Source: Plasmodium coatneyi (lineage: Eukaryota; Apicomplexa; Aconoidasida; Haemosporida; Plasmodiidae). Taken from it: a stretch of 64,000 bases of DNA. The position numbers were made by a program, and so were the translations under genes. Of the stretch, positions 10,501 to 20,920 are shown piece by piece. Under the pieces are notes generated by a model. The model was not told the origin of the DNA. It ran no database searches and saw nothing but the letters and a program-made list of their open reading frames with translations. Location of the stretch: assembly GCF_001680005.1 (NCBI RefSeq), contig NC_033562.1, positions 248,001 through 312,000 of the forward strand. The letters run 5' to 3'. The stretch's first letter is position 1. Every line of letters starts with the position of its first letter.

Positions 10501-11587
10501 ATGACACTTTTCCTTTAAGCCCTTTCCTTTTAATTCATTATACAATTATTATAATGAATACTATACTGAACAAATACATCTATGTCCACAGAGCGATAGA
10601 CGTATAAAAGTTTTGTCTTACCTTCTTCCCCTTCTTCGAACCCTCCACTTTGGTCCTTATAACATGGGTCACTGGCCCTCATAATTTTCCTCTTCTTTTC
10701 CATTTCTTCCAATACTTTCCCTAATTTTCCTTCTTCCTTCTGCCCTTTGTCCTCTACTATTTTTTCCAGTTCCTTCATTTTCTCTTCGTCCAGCCATTTC
10801 TTTCCTTCATCCTCCTGCTTCTTCCCATCTTTTCTTTCTACTTTACTCTGGCGTCCATGCCTACACCATCCATCCCTGAATCTTTCTAAATTCTGATAAT
10901 CCGCAATTCCTGATTCCTTACCCTCAACCAACTTTGCCACTGTGTTTCCAACTAATATATTTCCTATTTTCAATTGATTAAAGTTCATCCCACTGCACTT
11001 ATTGTAATTACTTTCACTTCCTGTAGCTTCCTTCCGTGCTTCCGTTATTCTTAATGCATACTGCATGTAATCCTCGAACCAGCAATACTTTTTCAGCATT
11101 TTAAGCATGACTGTTGTTCCAACTATACACTTGAGGAATGATTCTTCTTCCGTGTCTTCCTCAATTTCTATCTTTCTCCCTTCCCTTACTTTCAGTCCGT
11201 TCATATACATAAATGTTCTCATTAGAGCCTTACATAGTGGCTTATGATACTGTTCAATTTTTATCTCACCGCTAAGGTCCTGCGCACAGTAATCCTTTGC
11301 CACAGCGTCCTCATGATTACGAAGTCTCTGCATCAGTTCATCCACTATTCTTCCTATACTCTCCGATATCCTTTTCTACAGTTTATATAAAATTTGTACA
11401 TATATGTGTGTGCTTACTATTTTTTACACATCCTCATAGTTTACTCTTCTATATATGTATAACCGGGATCGTGCACTATTCTCTCCTTTAAACTGTGAAA
11501 GCTTACATCAACCATATCGTTCCTGCCTTTATGCTTCCTCCTTTCCCCTAACCATTTATTTAATAATCTTCCTACTATATCTGTCAT
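4552..11587 (-). CDS. SICAvar: SICAvar variant surface antigen, complete, 10 exons, 1675 residues
   Basis: This is a large antigen of the family placed on the infected red-cell surface. Exons (minus): 11507-11587, 10622-11375, 9730-10461, 9135-9244, 8387-8969, 8088-8191, 7228-7926, 5965-6988, 5416-5840 and 4552-5067; phases agree throughout. Exon 1 (MTDIVGRLLNKWLGER) has no signal peptide. Exons 2 and 3 are SICA alpha-like domains (residues 28-522). Exons 5, 7 and 8 are cysteine-rich SICA beta domains opening with CTFWNTD, CTFWDTD and NEFWEPD and carrying [16 protein letters not shown] or RTFSCMLLN. Exons 4 and 6 are small domain tails (CDRVKC, CDRLQC then W). Exon 8 ends in a Pro/Ala-rich stalk. 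Exon 9 ends with a membrane segment, IPVFLGISAMSYLLWK, near residue 1500, and exon 10 is the cytoplasmic SICA_C tail with [13 protein letters not shown] and [19 protein letters not shown]. Intron 3 appears to use a GC donor. The exon 8 donor is the least certain border. Confidence 0.88.
5150..5295. repeat. Intron repeats CCTAAATGCGAAATCCTACA in SICAvar intron 9
   Basis: Six or seven 17- to 25-base units of the type CCTAAATGTGAAATCCTACA fill this part of the last intron. Related units occur in introns of the other complete SICAvar gene at 22995-23115 and 24480-24705. They look like degenerate relatives of the CCCTAAA telomere-like family. Confidence 0.75.
7015..7135. repeat. AT/GTATA microsatellite in SICAvar intron 7
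   Basis: Alternating TATA, TACA and TGTA steps run through most of the intron between two beta-domain exons. A similar tract lies in intron 1 of the kir gene at 14640-14715. It is simple sequence only. Confidence 0.7.
9245..9729. repeat. SICAvar intron 3 with CCTTAGACCC and telomere-like relics
   Basis: The intron contains C/T-rich TTCCTTCTTTCC runs with CCTTAGACCCTTCC copies (about 9440-9475), a CCTAACAGCC unit and a short ACCGGAACCCTAAAAGCG tract at about 9597-9620. These are the same repeat families found between genes at 1859-2770 and 16300-17400. Confidence 0.6.
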
Positions 11588-12956
11588 CGTGCTATGCTTC
11601 TGATTATAAAATTCCCCCGTATATTATAGAACTGTGGGCACAGCAGAAGATGTACCCCCTAGTTATCATTTCCGTAAGTTCCCCCTAACTACTAATGAAT
11701 GAACAGCGGTACCATACTTTATTCTTCCTACTGTGTATATACACATATTCCTTATACATTACCCCTCCACCCTATCTTTTCTTCTTTTTCCTATTCTTTA
11801 TATTTTTTCTATATTCTTAAGGAGAAGAAGAAATAAGTAAATTCATTTTTTTGCACTTCCTTTTATTCTTCTTCTTCTTCCCTTTCCCTTCTTCATAATT
11901 TCTCCGTGATTTTTAAGAAGAAAGAAAGGGAACCTTCCCTATACTTCTTCCTTTTTCCTTTTCCAAGAAAAAAGGGGGGAAAAATCTTTCGCATGCACTT
12001 TCTTCCACTTCCTGTTTTTTTATTTTCGCTCCCCCCTGAATTTGTATTTCCCCAAGGAATTATGAATAAAAACTATTCTCCCCCACCCCAAGAAAAAAAA
12101 AAAGAAAAAAAAAAGTAAGAAAGGAGGAAGCACGCACTTTTGTACTATTACATCCTTTCTCATTTTACTGGCATTTCTATGGAACTAAAAAAAAAAAAGA
12201 AGAGTAGATCCCCCATTAGCATTATTCTTTACTAGTGGACTATATAGGCAGCATGCATTTTACTGCACGATTCTACTTTTCCCTCCTATACTTTATTCTT
12301 TTTACCTTTTTCCTTAACCTTTCTTTTCTTTCTTTCCTTCCTTCTTTAACTTTCTCTTACCTTTCCTTAAAAGAAATAACCATCCTACTCTCCTCTTTTC
12401 CTTTTTACTTTTTTTTTTCTTCATCTAAGGAAATTTTTTTTCTCTTTCTTTTTTTTTTCTTTGTCCCAAAAAAAGTAATCTTCACCTTTCCCTCCTTCCT
12501 TATGCATTTAACATTCTTCATCTAAAAAAGAAGAAGAAGAGGAATTACCTACCTGCCCCTTTTATTTTTACCTTTTCTTACTTCTTTTTTTTCCCCTAAC
12601 CCTCTTTGTGTTTTAAACCTTTTTTCCCCCTAACCCCTTTTTTCTTTTAAACCTTTTTTTCCCTACAAAACCCATTTTTTTTCCTTTTTAAAACTATTTC
12701 TTTTTTTTTTTTTATAAGCCCTCTCCTTCTTTCTCAAAGTGAAGAACAATCTTCCACTCCTCCTTCCTCTATACAATGCATTTTTCCTTAAAGAAGAATG
12801 AAAGAAGAAGAGAGAGGAATTAAGCACCTCTCCCTTTTTTTTTATTCTCTCTTTTTTAATTTTCCTTTTTTTTATTATTTGTTTCTTCTTTTAAAAAAAG
12901 TGAGAGAGCAGGAACTGAGGAAAGGAACGGAAAGGAAGAAGAGTGGAAGAAGGAAC
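11588..12956. repeat. 5' region and pyrimidine-rich array upstream of the complete left SICAvar
   Basis: Bases 11588-11760 are ordinary upstream sequence. From about 11760 to 12950 C/T-rich stretches alternate with A/G blocks. The recurring unit is clear at 12495-12560 (CCTTATGCATTTAACATTC, an A/G run, GGAATTACCTACCT) and at 12765-12830 (CTATACAATGCATTTTTCC, an A/G run, GGAATTAAGCACCT). On the minus strand each reads as a donor-like start, a pyrimidine tract and a TTAG or AAG end. It also forms the 3' flank of the kir gene. No protein gene is seen. Confidence 0.6.
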
Positions 12957-14824
12957 TTATCTAATATAGGGGACAGAATATAACGTAGTAGAGCCCTCCG
13001 CGGTAGAGTCTGTTCCTGTGGAATATTCTGACGAATATTCCGTTGTTGAGATGTCGTCGTCGTCGCCGTTTGAGAACCTGTTGAATTCTCTCCTAATGGT
13101 TCTCTTTCCCCTTCTGTTGCTTCTACTGTTTCTAGTGCTTCCTCCAGAAAAAGTGTTACGTAAGTCGGAAAATATAGAAGTATACTGAGGAAGGAAGGGG
13201 GGTGGAAAGAAAGATAAGAGTGTTCGCGCGTGCACCCGTATATATATATAGATATATATAGATAGAGAGAGAGAGCGTGCACAGCTTACGCTTTAGCTTA
13301 CGCTTTAGCCACTGCTTCCTTTCTCATTTATTTATTTTTTTTCATAAGAGTTAGTGGTCATGGCCACCCCCCCACCTTATAATGGTAATTATAATGGTAG
13401 TTGTACTCATAATTGTGATTGTAGTTATTACTTACTTTATAAAGAAAGTAGGCAAGTGCTGGTAGACCGACTAGTGCGGTGCCTAGTGTGGAAGATACAG
13501 CTGTGGTGGTGATAGTGGGAACACCACCACCATCACTCCCCGTACTGTCCGCACTGGGTGTACTCAGTGTAGAGAGAGTCCCTTCCATCTGACCACTGTC
13601 GAGTCCCTCATTAGGATCACTAATTTCTTGGCTCAACTTAAGAAGATGCTGAGTGTCCTCTGATACAGGTTGCGCTTGTTTTAGTGGAACATTCTGTGGA
13701 GAACTGTGCTGAACTGAAGATTCTGGACTATCCCTAGCCAATGTAGATGCTACAAGGGGTCCATCACGAACCGTCGATGCGTGCTCCCTAGAGGGCTCCC
13801 CAGACCTTACACTTCCCGCAGAAGATGGATTACGTGGAACTTCTTCAGTAGCTTCTTCGCCTTCCCCTTCAACAGGTCCTTCCTCTAATTCTCCCTCGTC
13901 CTCCTTCATCTCAGGACATTTCAATGGTGATAGGTTTCCATCTTCACAGAAACTTTTATATTTGTCCTTATATACGTCACAATATCGATCATCCTTTGTT
14001 GTATCGTCCCCTGTTGTGCAATATTTTTCTATTGTCTGACATGCTTCTTTAACTTCCTTCTGGTACAATATCCAGTCATCGTCCACTTCTGTGCCTTTCA
14101 GTTGCTGCAAATACTCCTGTACAGTCTTACAATTGTAGTAATGTTCATATATTTTTTTCATTTGGTCGAAGTGATTTTTGCTAATATTTCCGTATTGGAA
14201 ATAACATTCTTCATTATGGAATAAACCTCCTAATATATTGTATATATTATACATTAGGTTCGAGAAAACTTCCTCCTCCAGAGGGCTAGGATATTTATTT
14301 CCCATCCAATAATAGAAAAAACGACAAGGTGCACCTTCTAAATGTTTTTTTCCGTTGTCGGAAGGTTGTTTGCGTTTCATTGAACATGCATAACAATAAG
14401 CCTTTGTGATAAATCTCTCTTGATCCTTAAGTCCGGTATAATCATTTAATTGACTCCTCAACTGTTCCACCTTACCTGTGGGTTCGACTCCATTTGGGCA
14501 ATAATCGTACCCAGCGGCTGCATCGAATATATCATAGAATTCGGTCTTGGAAGGTAATTCCTTTAAATTCACTTTCTATAAATGTGAATAATTGTTGGCA
14601 AAGAAAGAAGGAGGAGGAAGAGTGTAAAAATATGTACTCCATATATATACATATATTCCTATATATATGCATGTATATATATATATATACGTATATATAT
14701 ATACATATACATATAAGATGTTGGACGAACACACGTTCAATTAGGAACTTTCAATAAGGAGGATAATATATTTTTTTTTCCCGGTCCTCCCTTCTTTTTC
14801 ATTCCTTACCTGCCCTGGTGCCAT
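12957..14824 (-). CDS. kir: KIR (PIR family) variant surface protein, complete, 3 exons, 460 residues
   Basis: Exons (minus): 14810-14824 (five codons, MAPGQ, then GTAAGG), 13436-14575 and 12957-13184; all joins are in phase 0. The three-exon plan of tiny first exon, large extracellular exon and short basic cytoplasmic exon is that of kir/vir genes. Exon 2 starts KVNLKELPSKTEFYDIFD and has conserved cysteines in ITKAYCYACSM and a typical CRFFYYWMGNKY motif. A long acidic Ser/Pro-rich stalk (about residues 225-350) follows, then the membrane segment LVGLPALAYFLYK ending at about residue 385. Exon 3 reads YTSIFSDLRNTFSGG and is rich in Arg, Ser and Asp. No signal peptide is present, as usual for the family. 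KIR proteins are exported to the host red cell and vary between copies (family knowledge); the exact function is not established. Confidence 0.9.
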
Positions 14825-14954
14825 TTTTTCCCTTTAATTATATATTCGTCCTGTATATATAGAACAAACAAACAAATAAACACACACACGAACAAGCACA
14901 CTCCCTCCCTTCCTTCATGTGTTAAGGAAGAAAAATTCTTTCATTCTCTCTCTC

Positions 14955-14985
<31 letters not shown>

Positions 14986-15889
14986 TTATATATAGAACAT
15001 GTGTATGTACAGGCAGCACATTCATCCTTCCACTTTCACATTTTCACTTCCCCCCCTTTCACAACCACCACATTCCCTTCCTACATTCCTTTTACATTCC
15101 TTACTATTTATGTGTTCCTTTACTACAGTATGATATGATAGTTCTCCGTACCGCTATTCTTTGAGGACATTGTAGAACACAGTATCATTATTCTTATTTG
15201 TACAAGCATGCACGCTCCCCTTTATTATGTACATATAAGAAGGGAAAAAGGGGGGCTTGCGCGCAACTGCCTTTCTTCTTTAGAAAAAATTTCAGCATGT
15301 GACATTTACTCTATGTTCTATTTTCATTCTTAAATGGAGGAGCAAGGTGTTATGGTTGTTAGGGTGGAAGGTGGTAGGTGGGTTGTTAGATCATTAAAGT
15401 ATTGTTAGATCACATATATATATATTGTGTAGTGCAGTGCACAGTTCATATATTCATATGTGCATTAGGAGCACCTTTCTTTCTCCACTTCCTTCCACGG
15501 AGCACCCCTAACAACCTTCCATACGGGGGGTTATTGTGTACATAGTTATTATTAGTACTCATCGGAATAAGCCTTAATTTATAGGGTGAATAAACCTACA
15601 CATGAAAATAACAGGGAGGAACTGAACTAATTTGAGTACATATATATATATATATGTATATGTGCAGCAACAACCCAGTTTCTTATGCATTACGCACTCC
15701 TTTTTATATAGTAGTGCTGTGCTTTCGTCACACTCTCTTCCATACATGGTCGGGGTCCGGGTGCGAAAAATGTGTCGCGCTTATGGTTGATTAGTCGGAG
15801 TGTAATTACATTTTTACCGCCCCCCTCCCCCTGCTGCTGCTCCTCCTTACATGTGAACATAATTATTATTATTACATTATTCATTAAGG

Positions 15890-16050
15890 GAAATATAAAT
15901 TTTAAGAGGCGAATATATAGAAAATACATATATAGGGCGAATATAGGAAATATGTATAGGGCAAATATTGAAAAAATATATATAGAGCATGGAACGGAAA
16001 TATATATAAAGCATAGAAGAAATTACATTAAATACATATATTGGTAGAGG
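15890..16050. repeat. Irregular AT-rich tandem repeat
   Basis: Units of roughly 20-24 bases such as AATATATAGAAAATACATAT and GGGCGAATATAGGAAATATG recur with variable spacing. One plus-strand frame reads through as a Tyr/Ile/Arg/Lys string with no recognisable domain. I treat it as non-coding. Confidence 0.5.
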
Positions 16051-16299
16051 GGTGCAAAATGTACGCGCGCGCCGCTTATAACAGTACGACCCAGAAAGAG
16101 TATACCTTTCCCCCCCTCCCCCTTCTTACTCATAGTTGCCTGATAAATAGGGACACCCACCCTATACTTCCCTTATGGGACTCCAATTTATACACTACGA
16201 ACAGATCATATTAGGTGCATCCAATGTGTTCTTGAGGCACCTTTTCACCTCCATCCGCCCTCCCTCAATCCACACTATACCTTACATGTTAATGCACAC

Positions 16300-16735
16300 T
16301 TTCTCCCCTTAGACCCTCCTTCCTTCCACTCTAAGCAACACTTTCCTTCCTTGGACCCTTCCTTCCTTAAACACTTCCTTCACTCCTCCTTAGAACCCTT
16401 CCTTCCTTGGATCCTCATTTCCTTAGACCCCCTTTCCTTCATTAGAACCTCCTTCCTTAGACCCTCATTTCCTTTCCTTCTCTCCTTAGACCCTTCCTTC
16501 CCTTTCCTTCTCTCCTTAGACCCTTCCTTCCCTTTCCTTCTCTCCTTAGACCCTTCCTTCCCTTTCCTTCCTTCCTTAGACCCCTTCGTTTCCTTCCTCC
16601 TTAGACCACCTCCTTGCTCCTCCATAGAACCTTGCTTCTTTCCTTCCTTAGAGACCACTTTTCCTCTTCCTTAGACCCTTCCATTCCTTCTCCAGACAAT
16701 CCTTTCCTTCCTTTCTTCCTTTTAACTTTTTTTTT
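16300..16735. repeat. C/T-rich minisatellite with CCTTAGACCC units
   Basis: Between about 16470 and 16580 a 28-base unit containing TTCTCTCCTTAGACCCTTCC is repeated about four times nearly exactly. Degenerate TTCCTTAGACCC copies flank it on both sides. The family is the same as at 1859-2770. Confidence 0.8.
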
Positions 16736-16742
16736 TTTTTTA

Positions 16743-16759
16743 TACACCCTTCGGGTGTA
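16743..16759. other. Perfect hairpin TACACCCTTCGGGTGTA
   Basis: A 7-bp perfect stem (TACACCC with GGGTGTA) closes a 3-base loop. It sits directly after a T-run and before CTTCC. A related hairpin with different stem bases lies at 23881-23900 in a SICAvar intron, in the same local setting. Confidence 0.6.
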
Positions 16760-16774
16760 CTTCCCCCCTGGCGT

Positions 16775-17410
16775 GGCCAACTAGCAAGCCACATTGCTGA
16801 TCGTACATCCTAAAACAGATAAATAAACAAGACCATATTATTGATCCATAACGTCGGACGATCCTACAACGGAAAGCATAAACTCTAAACCATAAAACTC
16901 GAACCCCTAAACGCTAAACCATAAATCCTCAACCCTCAATTCTGTCCCTAAACCCTAAATGTGCGCCTGAAACCAAAATACTAAAACATAAACCTTAAAC
17001 CCTAAGCCATAAAACCCTAAAATCTAAACCCTAAAGCTTAAAACCCTAAAAATCTAAACCCTGAACCCATAAATATTAAACCCAAAATCCTAAATCCTGA
17101 ATCCTAATCCCTAAACCCTGAACCATAAACCCTGAACATAAAACCCTAAAATATAAACCCTGAAACCATAAATATTAAACTAAAAAACATAAATCCTGAA
17201 TCCTAATCCCTAAATCCTGAACCATAAACCCTGAACCCTAAACCCTAAAACCTAACCCTGAACCAAAAACGCTAAACTGTGAACCCTAAACGATGAAGCC
17301 TGAACCTTGATCCCTGAACACTAAATCCTGAACCTTGAACCCTAAACTCTGAGCCCTAATCCCTGAAGCCTGAACCCTAAGTCCTAAATCTTGAACGCTA
17401 AACTATAATA
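16775..17410. repeat. Degenerate telomere-like tract after AGCAAGCCACATTG-type repeats
   Basis: Bases 16775-16860 carry two copies of the unit containing AGCAAGCCACATTG or ACAAGACCATATTATTG that is tandemly repeated inside a SICAvar intron at 24220-24470. From about 16870 to 17400 many 7- to 10-base units such as AACCCTAAA, AACCCTGAA and AATCCTGAA follow. The tract is more decayed than the one at 2217-2405. It is an internal telomere-like sequence, not a chromosome end. Confidence 0.8.
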
Positions 17411-18094
17411 TATATAAATTAAGGGGAATACATTGTTCGCTCAAAACTTTCATTTGAAATAAAGGAAAAAAATAGAGCATATTAATACGTGGAAAGTATA
17501 ATAGTGACTGAAAGTGGAAGAGAAAAGTTCTGCAGTAAGCTAGTGCATAATCTTGGTATAGGGGAGTTTTTTTTATAATGTTCTTATCCTAAGGAAAAAG
17601 AAAGGTATTACACTAATATCTGATGAATAATGTGTATTAACGAGTGAGAGTGTAAAGTAACTCCACTAATATAATATATGTTTTCAGTATGAAGGAGTTG
17701 TTCGTAGTATGCCTATTAGAAGAAAGAGAAAGGAGAACAAAAAAGAGAAAAGATAAAATTTGTTTTTACCACTATGGATGAGAAAAGGTGTAGAGGAATA
17801 AGCTATTATGGAGATTCATATGATACTCTATCTTAAAATTTAATGAATTCCACTTTTAGTATTATATACTTTTGATGTATTGCATGAGCACATATCCTCC
17901 TTACCACATATTTATAAGTGTGCACATTTAACAGGAACGATTACTTATCATTGGTGAACTGCACTATGTATATATGTTAACAGTTTTTCTTAATAACAAG
18001 CCCTTCTTTTAATAAGAACATAATTGAGCATAAATTCATAATACGCACATTTACATTTTTATTAGGAGGGGAATCATACTATTATGTATATATA

Positions 18095-18182
18095 TACATA
18101 AATATCTACACATATATATGTGTAAATACATGTATATGTATACATATGTATATACATATATATATGTGTAGATATTTATGTA
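18095..18182. other. Large near-perfect inverted repeat upstream of the plus-strand kir
   Basis: The left arm, 18095-18120, contains AAATATCTACACATATATAT. The right arm, 18157-18182, is its exact reverse complement. The 36 bases between are themselves nearly self-complementary TA/CA steps, so the whole could form one long hairpin or cruciform. It lies about 475 bases before the kir start codon. Confidence 0.75.
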
Positions 18183-18656
18183 GATAGATGAGCTGGAGCG
18201 TGTATAGAAATAATAAGGTTATATTACTAATAAGTATATATGATCCAATAATAATATAATACATAAATAGGAGGAATGTATAAAAGGAATTTGATTCTTC
18301 ATTCCTTCATTCCTTGTTATATTTACGATTTGTGTGGACTAAGTGCTCATATATGTTCTTCATATTTATTTCTTTCCTTTAATTATATATAAGTGTAATA
18401 ATTTGATATATGTGTATGTAGTGTATATTATCGTATTCCTTTGAGGGAAGTTAAAGGATTACGCATTTTTTTTAACAAAGGAGGGAGTAGTAAAAATTTT
18501 TGATACATATATACCTACTTCTCTTCCAATGGGGGGCCCCCCCTTGAGAATGTGCATGAAAAGTCTCATATATATTTATATATTCCCTTGATGAATACTT
18601 AGCAGAAAGGCAAATTCCATAGAAATTTTTTCCATGTAGAGGGATGTGTACGAAAA

Positions 18657-20190
18657 ATGGTGCCTGTAAGAAGGAAGATAATACAAAAAGGAAAAAGTTA
18701 TCCTATGCACTGGCAGTTAACGATGGAGTGTGTGTACAGTAATTTACACTTACAGTAATATAAATATAGACTATGGGAACATTTATTCCTATATGTTATT
18801 TCGTCCCAATATATCTTTTAGCCGACCGGCTCAGGTCCGCTTAGGTTACCCTCGGTAGGAGTATATGCTAAGTTTAACACCAAAGGAACATGTAACACAA
18901 AATCTGGCCATCAGGATTACGGGGATCAATTGACGAGGACTCTGGGGCAAGTAATAGGGGCAATAAAAATTAGGAGGAATGCAAACTTGGCCAGTGTAAT
19001 TGCAAGAGGATGGTGCAATGCATTTTTAATGGAGCAGAATAAGGAACTATACGACGGTAACCTCTGGGACTTCTTCTATTATTGGTTAGGTACTTATATA
19101 AGGAAATTACGGGGCCGGAATTTTCAGAATACCATGGAGAACATTTACAGTAAGCTTAAGGGAGACCAATGCAAGCAGAAGTTCGATGATATGTACAGCG
19201 ATGTTGGCGAGGGCGTTTTCGAAAAAAGTATGGACCTATTCAATTATGAATATAATGTTAGTGCTATATCGAAACTTCCGAACTGCAGTAATTATTTATC
19301 TAGTCAAGAATACGGCACATACCAAAGTAAAGCTGAAGGAGCATATGATTGGTTATGCAATACTTGTAGAAGTAGTGGTGATAAGTATTGTAATAAATTC
19401 AAACAGGACCACATAGATAGGGGGAACTGTGAAAATAAGAAAGGACTGCCAAAATTAACATGTACACTGAACCCAGGTTCCTCTGGAACAGGTTCCACAG
19501 GAACTTTCAACCCAGTGCCCCCTGAAACTTGCAATCCAGGTTCTTCTGGTTCCGGTTCTACTGGAACCTTGCTCGTCGCTCTCCCTGGCCCTGAAGATCA
19601 TGAAGAAGCTGATGAAGATATAGAACTTGAAGATGAGGGTGCAGAACCTGCTAGCAGCATCGCCCCTGCTGCTGTGTCTGGTGGCGTATTGGTCACAGTA
19701 GGACTTCCCATAATAATGTTTCTCTTATATAAAGTAATTGTGTTTCAACATTTAAAATATATAAATAATGTAATGTATTAATATTTTCTTTCTTTGGAAA
19801 ATAAATGTTAATATATGTGTTATTTATATATGTGCTGTATGTACTTTTTTTTTCTTCTTTCCCCTTCCTTTGCCCCCTTTTTTTCCTTCTTTCCCTTCTT
19901 AGTACACTTCTTTATTCTCTGGAATACGCAACTCCTTTGGAGGCAGCAGCAACATAAATAACAAAAGCAGAAAAAGAAGAACAATCGAAAGCGACTTTGA
20001 TGACACTCTAACAGAAAATGCTTCCATGACAACAGACTCAACCCACATTTCCAGAATAGCAGATCCGACATTCGATTCCACAGATCAATCTACAATCTAT
20101 AATGGTAGATCACCACCACCCACCAGAGGAAGGAGAAGGGCAAATAATACAAGACGCGGAAACAGGAATATTAGTTATCAAAACATGTAA
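18657..20190 (+). CDS. kir: KIR (PIR family) variant surface protein, complete, 3 exons, 402 residues
   Basis: Exons: 18657-18665 (only ATG GTG CCT, then GTAAGA), 18822-19733 and 19903-20190; all joins are in phase 0 and sum to 403 codons. Exon 2 has the family cysteines and the typical NLWDFFYYWLGTYIRKLRG stretch, SKLPNCSNYL, and CNTCRSSGDKYCNKF. A Gly/Ser/Thr/Pro stalk of [12 protein letters not shown] units (about residues 215-255) and an acidic segment follow, then the membrane segment GVLVTVGLPIIMFLLYK ending near residue 307. Exon 3 reads YTSLFSGIRNSFGGSS, is basic, and ends NISYQNM, a classic PIR C-terminus. No signal peptide is seen. The first exon is the weakest call because it is so short; frame and splice sites fit it. 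The stalk repeat also occurs in the SICAvar gene at 22391-29778. The gene converges on that SICAvar. Confidence 0.85.
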
Positions 20191-20920
20191 CAACACATTG
20201 TGTAGAATGTAACATTGAATGAATATAATGTCTACCCCCCCCTCCCTGGGAAGGAATAATAAATAACCACGCATACAGTTTATATACAGTGTGTAAGGAG
20301 AGAAGCAAAATGACACTTTTCTTTCTTCTTTCCCTCACCTCTTTCCTTCCCCCTTTCTTCTTTATTCCATTTGTATGTATAAATAATTCTGCATAAGGGA
20401 AAGGTACTACCAGAAAGCGGATGCGGAAGAAAGGAAGGGGAAAGTGCTGACCTTCTCAAAGAAGTATTTATACATTTAAAAAAAGAAAAAAAAAAAAATG
20501 AGAGATAGTAATTTCTTTGTGAAAAAAAAGGGGGCACGTACACGGATAATATCGAATAAAAAAATAGTGTTATATGTTGTCCAAATCCCATAGGATAATG
20601 GATTTAAAGTATTTGCCGAATTAAGCCGAAAATGAAGGTAAAGAGGATGAATACTCATTTTTACATGTGGCTTCAGTGGTACAATTAAAAAAGGAAGTTA
20701 GGAAAGTTTCTACCCACCTTTTTGAAGTATGACTATTGTATTAAGTATATACACTCCCTTTGAGAACAGCTTCCCTTGAGGAGCTCTCATTGATATGTTA
20801 TACTAAGTCGCATTTTTTTTTTCCATGGGTGTGTACGTACAAAAAATATATGCTATATAGTTCAACAGTGTGTAAACAATTCGGTGCGCGCACACAAAAA
20901 CAAACATGGTTCCTTCCCTT
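20191..20920. other. Intergenic, 3' of kir; no gene seen
   Basis: This stretch follows the kir stop codon and precedes the SICAvar 3' module of the convergent gene. It contains C/T-rich tracts on one strand (20310-20370), CCCCCCCTCCC near 20236, A-runs near 20480-20500, and otherwise unremarkable AT-rich sequence. Open frames are short and lack family features. Confidence 0.5.

Larger units (their letters stand above)
14825..18656. other. Gene-free block between two divergent kir genes
   Basis: The two kir genes point away from each other across this 3.8-kb block, so both promoters should lie within it. I find no gene. It holds: a reverse copy of the 23-bp minisatellite near 15345-15395; an irregular ATATAGGGCGAATATAGG-type repeat at 15890-16050; C/T-rich minisatellite at 16300-16730; a hairpin at 16743-16759; telomere-like units at 16775-17410; AT-rich unique sequence at 17410-18090; a large inverted repeat at 18095-18182; and a GC palindrome at 18531-18543. 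Confidence 0.6.

Noticed and set aside
15772..16047. 91-codon plus-strand frame
   Set aside because: Its second half is the translation of an AT-rich tandem repeat; no family match and no splice context.
16351..16674. 107-codon frame with repeated SFPFLLSLDP units
   Set aside because: It is the translation of the 28-base CCTTAGACCC minisatellite. Other copies of the family lie in SICAvar introns, so coding use is unlikely.
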